Assembly: GCA_964422195.1 (NCBI GenBank) | Contig: CAYRAF010000006.1 | Coordinates: 1-35,357 of the forward strand | Direction: 5' to 3' | DNA length: 35,357 bases | Source of the DNA: CALVUP01 sp964422195 | GTDB taxonomy: Bacteria > Bacillota_I > Bacilli_A > RF39 > UBA660 | Shown here: piece by piece, positions 1 through 5,692 of the stretch | Layout: every line of letters begins with the position of its first letter | Numbering within the stretch: the first letter of the stretch is position 1 | Made by a program: the position numbers and the translations under genes | Notes under the pieces: model-generated | What the model was told of the DNA's origin: nothing | What the model saw: the letters and a program-made list of their open reading frames with translations, nothing else | Database searches by the model: none

Positions 1-1110
1 TAAATACTTAATAATTTCTACTTCTAAGTCTTTATCTGTAACTAATCTACCTTCCCATGGACCAGTGGTATAACATCCATCAGCACCTACTGGATTTACA
101 AATCCAATACCATTTTCTCTACATACTCTATTATCATCTTCACCATAAGCAGGTGCGATATGAACTATTCCAGTACCATCATCTGCTGATACATAATTAT
201 CCGCAACTACTTCAAAGCATTTTCCTTCTACTCCTACAAATGGAAGTAATTGTTCATATTTTAATCCTACTAGATCAGTTCCTTTATATTCTTCAATTAT
301 TTTTGTATCTTCTCCTAATACACTCACAAGCAAGTCTTTACACAAAATAAACTTATATCCCATTGATTCTACTTTTACATAAGTAAGATCTGGATTAACA
401 CAAAGTGCAACATTAGCCATTAATGTCCAAGGAGTTGTAGTCCATACTAAGAAGTATGCCTCTTCATCTTTCTTTTTAAATGGAAGTATTAATGAGTTTA
501 CTGGATCTTCTTGATATCCTTGAGAAACTTCAAACGATGCTAGTTCTGTACCACATCTAGGACAATACCATAATACTTTATTTCCATGATAAATTAATCC
601 TTTTTTGTGAAGTTCTTTTATAATCCACCATTCTGATTCAATATAATCATTAGTACAAGTAACATAAGGATTATCTTGATCAATAAATTGCCCCATCATA
701 TCAGTAACTCTTCTAACTTCATCTATATTAGTAGCAGTCTCCTTATTACACTCTTTACAAAAGTTTTCTATACCAAATTCTTCTATATCACTTTTATTTT
801 CAAACCCAAGTTTTTTCTCTACATTTACTTCTATTGGAAGTCCATGTGTATCTAAACCTATTTTTCTTAAAACTCTATATCCCTGCATTGTTTTATATTT
901 ACAAAAAGCATCTTTAATAGTTTTTGCAAATACATGATGAATACCAGGTTTTGCATTTGCATAAATTGGCCCATCATAGAAAACGAAATCTTCTCTTCCT
1001 TCCCTATTCTTTATAGTTTTTTCTAAAATATTCATCTTTTTCCATTTATCCAAAACTTCTTTTTCACTTTCATAAACTTTAGTTTTAAATAACTTTTTAA
1101 AATTACTCAT
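1..1110 (-). CDS. ileS: Isoleucyl-tRNA synthetase, N-terminal 370 residues (cut by window edge)
   Basis: Charges tRNA-Ile in the cytoplasm. The frame is open from the ATG at 1110 to the window edge; family members are about 1030-1050 residues, so roughly a third is present. Visible parts are the Rossmann start with YDGPIYANAKPGIHH, then GLDTHGLPIE, a zinc-type CPRCGTELA, and editing-domain motifs WTTTPWTL and GTGIVHIAPAYGEDD. The wording of these motifs fits the type 2 (eukaryote-like, mupirocin-tolerant) IleRS rather than the common bacterial type 1. The class I signature, normally H-x-G-H, reads G-I-H-H, a swap of its first and third residues. AGGAGG lies 6 bases before the ATG. It is the last visible gene of an isoleucine T-box operon, 12 bases after the gene ending at 1123. 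The identity is very secure; the type 2 assignment is from motif wording. Confidence 0.97.
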   Translation of the reverse strand, partial: MSNFKKLFKTKVYESEKEVLDKWKKMNILEKTIKNREGREDFVFYDGPIYANAKPGIHHVFAKTIKDAFCKYKTMQGYRVLRKIGLDTHGLPIEVNVEKKLGFENKSDIEEFGIENFCKECNKETATNIDEVRRVTDMMGQFIDQDNPYVTCTNDYIESEWWIIKELHKKGLIYHGNKVLWYCPRCGTELASFEVSQGYQEDPVNSLILPFKKKDEEAYFLVWTTTPWTLMANVALCVNPDLTYVKVESMGYKFILCKDLLVSVLGEDTKIIEEYKGTDLVGLKYEQLLPFVGVEGKCFEVVADNYVSADDGTGIVHIAPAYGEDDNRVCRENGIGFVNPVGADGCYTTGPWEGRLVTDKDLEVEIIKYL

Positions 1111-1122
1111 ATAAATTCCTCC

Positions 1123-1632
1123 TTATTTTCTTCTTCCAGTATTATTATTTTTTTGATCTAAAGCTTGCATATAAATACTTTTAAATAAATTAGCAGTTTT
1201 TTTAATCCTATCAACTTTGTTATCACTACTAGACCCAATTAATTTAACTAACCTATTATTAAAATCATCACCAAATAATTCTTTATTCTCATACAAATAA
1301 TCAAAACTTACTCTTTTATAAATTTTTGGTTTATCCTCACCATAATAGTATTCTATTGGTTCTTCACATAGTTTTAAGGCAACTCTAATTGCTAAATCAT
1401 AATCTTCTTGTTTTATTTGCATAATATGTTTTTCTATAAATAAATTACATATAATAGCAGCTGCTAAAAAGCTACTATCTTCAATATTTTGATTAGTAAT
1501 TGTAGACTGATATATATGATAATCAAAAAATAATAATAACATTTTAGAATCTTTTATTTTAGATTTAATTTTTAAATTACTACCAACTTCATATATGCAA
1601 TCCATTAATTCTTCATCACTTATTTTTTGCAT
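1123..1632 (-). CDS. Unknown acidic/helical protein C of the Ile T-box operon
   Basis: I do not recognise this 169-residue protein. It has no signal peptide or clear membrane span and looks cytoplasmic and helical, with a basic Asn-rich tail ending TGRRK. Start: the frame also opens at a GTG at 1641, but that sits on top of the Shine-Dalgarno sequence; the ATG at 1632 has AGGAGG 8 bases upstream and is preferred. It overlaps the previous gene by 17 bases and ends 12 bases before ileS, so it is probably translationally coupled. A central stretch (AAAII...FIEK...DLAIRVALKLCEE) resembles in spacing the centre of the preceding gene (AACIA...YIDE...LQIALNSGLKAYED), which suggests the two are distant paralogues. 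No function is assigned. Confidence 0.8.
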   Translation of the reverse strand: MQKISDEELMDCIYEVGSNLKIKSKIKDSKMLLLFFDYHIYQSTITNQNIEDSSFLAAAIICNLFIEKHIMQIKQEDYDLAIRVALKLCEEPIEYYYGEDKPKIYKRVSFDYLYENKELFGDDFNNRLVKLIGSSSDNKVDRIKKTANLFKSIYMQALDQKNNNTGRRK

Positions 1633-2122
1633 TAGAATCACCTCCTAGACATTTCTTTATATCATTATATGTATCATTTATTAAATAACAAAAATGTATT
1701 AAACAAATTGGATAAAAATAATAATAATCTAAAAAAGTTCTTTCATATTCCATAAATATAGGAAGCTCATTAGTGATTAAACTATCATAAGCATCACTAT
1801 TATTTTGTAAATATTTATTTATATTAATATTTTCCCTTGTATCTTCATAAGCTTTTAATCCACTATTAAGAGCTATTTGAAGATTTAATCCTTTATCTTT
1901 TGTTATTTCATCTATATAAACTGCACTAGCTATACAAGCTGCATCCACTAAATCAGTAGTAAATTCTCCATCTTCAAGTAATATAGGCATATTTATAGAT
2001 GTTTTTATTTCATTATATAATGATTCGATATCTTTTAGATCTCTTTGTAATAACTTATCACTATCAGAAACTTTATTAGATATTAATCCATAATTAACGT
2101 TTTTTTGTACTTTGCTTTTCAT
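1616..2122 (-). CDS. Unknown protein B of the Ile T-box operon
   Basis: I do not recognise this 168-residue, mostly helical and probably soluble protein. A hydrophobic aromatic stretch near residues 130-150 (LDYYYFYPICLIHFCYLI) could be a buried core helix or a short membrane-associated segment. It overlaps the upstream gene by 29 bases, starts after a GGTGGGG-like ribosome site, and ends in TGA inside the next gene. That TGA stop supports the standard genetic code. The centre (residues about 62-95) shares spacing of Ala-Ala, Ile, Leu-Lys and Glu with the following gene product. It lies between the Ile T-box and ileS, so it should be expressed when uncharged tRNA-Ile accumulates. Its function is unknown. 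Confidence 0.8.
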   Translation of the reverse strand: MKSKVQKNVNYGLISNKVSDSDKLLQRDLKDIESLYNEIKTSINMPILLEDGEFTTDLVDAACIASAVYIDEITKDKGLNLQIALNSGLKAYEDTRENININKYLQNNSDAYDSLITNELPIFMEYERTFLDYYYFYPICLIHFCYLINDTYNDIKKCLGGDSNAKNK

Positions 2123-2612
2123 CTATTTTCCCCACCATTTTCTCATAAGCTATTGCTCTTTGATATAAAGCTTTCATATTTCCTACTGTATGGTATTCAT
2201 CATTTAAATAGTTTTTAAACCTATTGAACGATGCTAAATACTCTCCATTATTATTAGCAAAATAAAAATCATAATCAGCAGTTTTTTTATGGTGTAAACA
2301 ATTGTTTCTATCAAGATAGAAAGGTCTTTTATATAAATATAATGCTGCTTCCATCAAAATTATAGCATTATCATCCAAAGTGCTATCTAAAGGAAAATCA
2401 TCAGTACTTTTAATAATAGGATTATCCTTTATAGCTTTAGCAATTGCTTCTATATGCTTATCTATATCTACATTTTCTTTTTCATTTTCCATATTCTTAA
2501 TATAATCAGTGTATATATTTGAATACAAATCTTTATTCTTATTAATATGAAAACCTGTATTATCAATCACATTATATAACATATTTCTAATTTTAAATTC
2601 AGAAAATCGCAT
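2094..2612 (-). CDS. Unknown protein A, first gene after the Ile T-box
   Basis: I do not recognise this 172-residue protein, which starts MRFSEFKIRN. The frame stays open upstream to 2672, but those 20 codons run through the T-box antiterminator and terminator and cannot be the true start. The ATG at 2612 has AGGAGG 6 bases upstream. The protein is charged, with no signal peptide, a Lys/Glu/Asn-rich middle and a hydrophobic helix (AIILMEAALYLY) near residue 85, and it ends in basic residues STKKR. It overlaps the next gene by 29 bases. Being the leader-proximal gene of a T-box operon is usual for biosynthesis, transport or synthetase genes; none of these is visible in its sequence. Confidence 0.8.
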   Translation of the reverse strand: MRFSEFKIRNMLYNVIDNTGFHINKNKDLYSNIYTDYIKNMENEKENVDIDKHIEAIAKAIKDNPIIKSTDDFPLDSTLDDNAIILMEAALYLYKRPFYLDRNNCLHHKKTADYDFYFANNNGEYLASFNRFKNYLNDEYHTVGNMKALYQRAIAYEKMVGKIDEKQSTKKR

Positions 2613-2633
2613 ATTATTCCTCCTACAAAATAA

Positions 2634-2846
2634 AAAAGATTCATCATAAGGACGAATCTTTCGCGGTACCACCTTAATTTAACTTAAGTAAGTTCTCAAA
2701 ACTATAACGCGTTACCGGAATTATCTTATCCATAAAACCACAAAAGAAGTGATCTAGATATAATATTAACTGTTTATTTTCACCAAACATAAACTCTCTT
2801 TTTAGTATTAATTATATCCCGTCTTCTTGATCTGTTTTTTTATATG
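2634..2846 (-). promoter_or_regulatory. T-box riboswitch, isoleucine specifier
   Basis: On the minus strand the conserved core AAGGTGGTACCGCGA (2675 to 2661) is followed by a terminator hairpin (arms 2654-2660 and 2637-2643) with a T run, just before AGGAGG and the ATG at 2612. Upstream, an AT-rich Stem I can be folded (GATATAA...TTATATC) above a basal GAAG/CTTC pairing. On the 3' side of the internal loop, ATC at 2753-2751 is followed by A and then CTTC. This is the same geometry as the GCT specifier in the second T-box of this window. ATC is an Ile codon and ileS lies in the operon, so two lines agree. Uncharged tRNA-Ile should favour antitermination. The T-box itself is near certain; the exact specifier position is read by eye. 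Confidence 0.93.
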
Positions 2847-2852
2847 TTTGTT

Positions 2853-2881
2853 ATTGTAGCATACTTTTTATTCAAGTTCAA
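2853..2881 (-). promoter_or_regulatory. Promoter of the Ile T-box operon
   Basis: TTGAAC (2881-2876) and TACAAT (2858-2853) are 17 bases apart, a good SigA-type promoter. The -35 box lies inside the last codons of divIVA (Leu-Glu-Leu-Glu), so the ileS operon has its own start overlapping the upstream gene. Transcription would begin near 2846, just ahead of Stem I. Confidence 0.75.
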
Positions 2882-3299
2882 GTTTTTCTATTTCTTCTAC
2901 TACTGTTAACTGTTGTTCGACAACAGCTTTTAACCTATTTTTAAATATTTTTGTATTTCTTAGAAGTGTATCACTTTCCATTTGAATTTTTTCAGAACGT
3001 AAAAGTGCTTCATTAACAATACGATTAGCATTATGTCTAGCATCTCTCATAATCATATCAGCTTCATCTCTAGCCATTCTTTTAATATTATTTGACGCTT
3101 CTTCGGCATTAAATATTGCTTGCTTTAATGTCCCTTCTATTTTTCTATAATGTTCCAGCTCTGCTCTTAACTTATAAAGTTCTTGTTCTTGGGATTTAAC
3201 TCTAGCAATAACACCTTCTGTTTGTTTAATTACTTCCCCAACAAAAAGGTTAACCTCATGACGATTATAACCATTTTCTTCATAACTAAACTTTTCCAT
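2868..3299 (-). CDS. divIVA: DivIVA-like division/polarity coiled-coil protein
   Basis: DivIVA proteins bind curved membrane at septa and poles and recruit division or polarity partners. This 143-residue protein has the family pattern GYNRHEVNLFVGEVI near residues 11-25 (compare GYDxDEVNxFLDxVI), followed by a long coiled coil through to the end, with repeats of Glu/Lys/Arg and the segment ARDEADMIMRDARHNANRIVNEAL typical of the family. The N-terminus is short: the usual hydrophobic membrane-inserting tip before GYD is replaced by MEKFSYEEN. A GAGGTG ribosome site precedes the ATG. Its place between sepF and ileS matches the ylm-divIVA-ileS order of many Firmicutes, but ylmG and ylmH, often found between sepF and divIVA, are absent. 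Confidence 0.9.
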   Translation of the reverse strand: MEKFSYEENGYNRHEVNLFVGEVIKQTEGVIARVKSQEQELYKLRAELEHYRKIEGTLKQAIFNAEEASNNIKRMARDEADMIMRDARHNANRIVNEALLRSEKIQMESDTLLRNTKIFKNRLKAVVEQQLTVVEEIEKLELE

Positions 3300-3340
3300 G
3301 TGTTATCACCTCACATCCCATATGAATAATTAATTATTAA

Positions 3341-3778
3341 TTACCAATTAAACTCATCATCATCATTTTGAACTTTTTTTCTAGTAGTTGTAGATTTAGT
3401 AGTCTTTGCCGCATTTGCTTCCTCTGATATTTTGCCATCAACAGCATAATTATTTGGAGTACATAAGAAAATTCCTCCACCTAATTTTTGTAAATCTCCA
3501 CCAATAGCATATAAAGTTCCGCTTAAGAAGTCAACTATTCTCTTTGCTTGATCAGGTGTTACTCTCTTTAAATTAACAACTACAGCATTTCTATTTTTTA
3601 AATAATCTGCGATTTGTTGAGATTCTGAAAATGCACGTGGTTCTAATAAAATCATTTTGCTATCAATATTTCTAGTAATATTTTTTCCTTCCTCTGGAGT
3701 ATAATATTCATCCTCCATAGTTTCTTCGATTTGAGGTTCTCCTCCACCTAACATACTTTTTAATTTATCAAAAGCCAT
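3341..3778 (-). CDS. sepF: Cell division protein SepF
   Basis: SepF is a membrane-bound FtsZ anchor that organises the Z-ring. The protein has 145 residues, the normal size. It opens with a short amphipathic helix (MAFDKLKSMLGGG) that would bind membrane, has an acidic linker with EEYYTPEEG-like residues, and then the SepF core (residues about 42-115: LLEPRAFSESQQIADYLKNR, VVNLKRVTPDQAKRIVDFL, GDLQKLGGGIFLCTP). The tail is Lys/Thr- then Asp-rich. AGGAGAGG lies upstream of the ATG. It is transcribed with divIVA 41 bases downstream and follows the HerA-like gene after 43 bases. Confidence 0.96.
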   Translation of the reverse strand: MAFDKLKSMLGGGEPQIEETMEDEYYTPEEGKNITRNIDSKMILLEPRAFSESQQIADYLKNRNAVVVNLKRVTPDQAKRIVDFLSGTLYAIGGDLQKLGGGIFLCTPNNYAVDGKISEEANAAKTTKSTTTRKKVQNDDDEFNW

Positions 3779-3821
3779 TTTATCCTCTCCTAACTTTACT
3801 ATCTATATTTAATTTTATCAT

Positions 3822-5597
3822 TTAGTTACTATTTTGTCCATACCAACTTTTATTAATATCGGCATTATTTGACAATGGTCTTGGATTTGGAAGATCTATT
3901 ATAACATTTGTTGCTACTTTAAATGCTGATCCAAATGATATACAATGTCCTGGCTGTAAACTTTTTAATTGTTCTACTACTTCATTAGTAATATAAGGTA
4001 CCATATTACGAATATAATTTATATCTACTGGATGCAGTGTTCTTAAAATCATAAAATTTGAACATTGAGACATAACTGTATCTGAAAGTTCTGAAGGTCT
4101 TTGAGTTATAAGTCCCAATAAAACACCATACTTTCTTCCCTCTTTAGCAATTCTTTCAAATATATTATAACCAAGTAACTCTTGATCTTTATCATTTTGA
4201 ACATATCTATGAGCTTCTTCTATTATTATATGATAAGGATTTGCCCCTCTATTTTCTTGTATAGTAGAATAATCAAATAATAACTTAGATATTATTTTTG
4301 TTAATGTTTTAGCCATTCTATCATCAACATAATTAATATTAAAATTAACTATTTGACAAGGTTTTAAATCATTAGTTAAAGTAAGTTTCCTAATATAATC
4401 TTCTTTAGAAATCATATACTTATAATTAAAATATTCTGCAATTTCAGAATTAATAATAGAATGTAATCTTACTAACAAAACATTTGCATAATCAAAAACT
4501 TTGTCACTTTTCAATATACCTTCAGATATTAATGCAAAACTAAGAGCATTTTCTAAATCGTTTAGTGTATATGCAATAGTACCATGCTTTTCATTAAAAT
4601 CAAACTCATCAATAAGAAAATCTCTTATAAAATTAACTACTACATCAATATCTAGTATTTTACCTGTATTATCAACATATATACATTGTTTTAAAGTTCT
4701 ATTATAACCAGGTTGAGTAATAACACTATCTAAATTTAAAGATGGTGTATTAAATTTAGATAAAACTGCGACTACTTGATCTCTTATAGTAGCAGCTTCT
4801 TTATTACTTGTAAGTATATCAAGTAAAGCTCTTGAAATAATATCATTTTTATATCTTTCTACATCTGGATTATCATCTTTTAAAACAGTAACATATTTTA
4901 AAGCTTTCTCTACTATTGGTATTTGTGCTGGATTATCTACATTAAGAAGTAAACATATATCATCAACACCTAACAACCATAAAGGAATATTTAACACTTC
5001 TCCTTCAGGAAAATGTGTGTTAGTAGTATAATACTTGTAATTTAAATTAGGAGATATATTATTTATATTCTTAAAGGCATTAGCATATTCTCCGTATGCA
5101 TCAAATAAGAATAAATGAGCACCAACAGGAACACTAGTAGTTGATGTAAATAAGTTTTGAATTATTCTTGCCACTGTACAACTTTTACCTGAACCAGAAT
5201 TTCCTAAAACTGCAAAATGATTACTAAAAAAATCATTAATATCTACATTTATCCTATAATTACTATATATACTAGATTTACCTAAATATATTCTATTAGT
5301 ACCAGTTATTTGTTGAGGTCCAAATATTAAAGCTAATTCATCCATAGTAACAACTCTTACTGTACTTCTAAAAGAAGGTTTTTTACTAAAACCTGGGATA
5401 AAATTATTATTATCTATAACCCCAACTATCTTTATATAAGCATATTCTTTATCAATACTAGTAATTTCACCAACAATCTTTTTATTGCCATCTTCAAAAA
5501 CAGTATGAATATTAACTAAATTAGCTTGACTATCAATATCTATATCTAGTTTTATTTTAGCTATATTATTAACAATACTAATAATCCTACCTAGCAT
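3822..5597 (-). CDS. HerA-type (DUF87) hexameric ATPase / DNA translocase
   Basis: HerA/FtsK-superfamily pumps form hexamers that move along DNA. The 591-residue protein starts with a beta-rich segment like the HAS barrel (residues about 1-95), then Walker A GNSGSGKS at 132-139, FLFDAYGEYANAF, Walker B IIIEEAHRY near 455-465, and a sensor/arginine-finger region (RIAKEGRKYGVLLGLITQRPSEL, TVMSQCSNFMILRT). These are standard for bacterial HerA-like ATPases. No NurA nuclease, Sir2 protein or other usual partner is visible nearby. It lies directly upstream of sepF-divIVA on the same strand, so a chromosome-handling or housekeeping role is possible. The family is secure; the cellular role is not. 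Confidence 0.88.
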   Translation of the reverse strand: MLGRIISIVNNIAKIKLDIDIDSQANLVNIHTVFEDGNKKIVGEITSIDKEYAYIKIVGVIDNNNFIPGFSKKPSFRSTVRVVTMDELALIFGPQQITGTNRIYLGKSSIYSNYRINVDINDFFSNHFAVLGNSGSGKSCTVARIIQNLFTSTTSVPVGAHLFLFDAYGEYANAFKNINNISPNLNYKYYTTNTHFPEGEVLNIPLWLLGVDDICLLLNVDNPAQIPIVEKALKYVTVLKDDNPDVERYKNDIISRALLDILTSNKEAATIRDQVVAVLSKFNTPSLNLDSVITQPGYNRTLKQCIYVDNTGKILDIDVVVNFIRDFLIDEFDFNEKHGTIAYTLNDLENALSFALISEGILKSDKVFDYANVLLVRLHSIINSEIAEYFNYKYMISKEDYIRKLTLTNDLKPCQIVNFNINYVDDRMAKTLTKIISKLLFDYSTIQENRGANPYHIIIEEAHRYVQNDKDQELLGYNIFERIAKEGRKYGVLLGLITQRPSELSDTVMSQCSNFMILRTLHPVDINYIRNMVPYITNEVVEQLKSLQPGHCISFGSAFKVATNVIIDLPNPRPLSNNADINKSWYGQNSN

Positions 5598-5622
5598 ACA
5601 AACACCTTCTATTCTACATTAG

Positions 5623-5631
5623 ATTATAACA
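5623..5631 (-). promoter_or_regulatory. Extended -10 promoter element for the HerA-like gene
   Basis: The minus strand reads TGTTATAAT, an extended -10 (TG-n-TATAAT), about 25 bases before the HerA start codon. There is no good -35, as is usual for extended -10 promoters. It probably drives herA-like, sepF and divIVA. Confidence 0.55.
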
Positions 5632-5657
5632 TAGATAATTAATAAATAAAATAGCAA

Positions 5658-5690
5658 ATAAAAAAAAGAATGCATTTTTTTGCATTCTTT
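5658..5690 (-). terminator. Rho-independent terminator of the lectin gene
   Basis: A perfect 10-base inverted repeat (AAAGAATGCA / TGCATTCTTT, 5665-5674 and 5681-5690) is followed on the minus strand by a T-rich tail. It begins 2 bases after the lectin stop codon. Confidence 0.88.
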
Positions 5691-5692
5691 AA

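Noticed and set aside
57..350. Plus-strand reading frame over the left end
   Set aside because: It is antisense to the strongly recognisable IleRS editing domain and has a low-complexity His/Leu/Tyr composition.
2613..2672. N-terminal extension of the first Ile-operon gene
   Set aside because: These codons run through the T-box core and terminator; the AGGAGG-preceded ATG at 2612 is the start.
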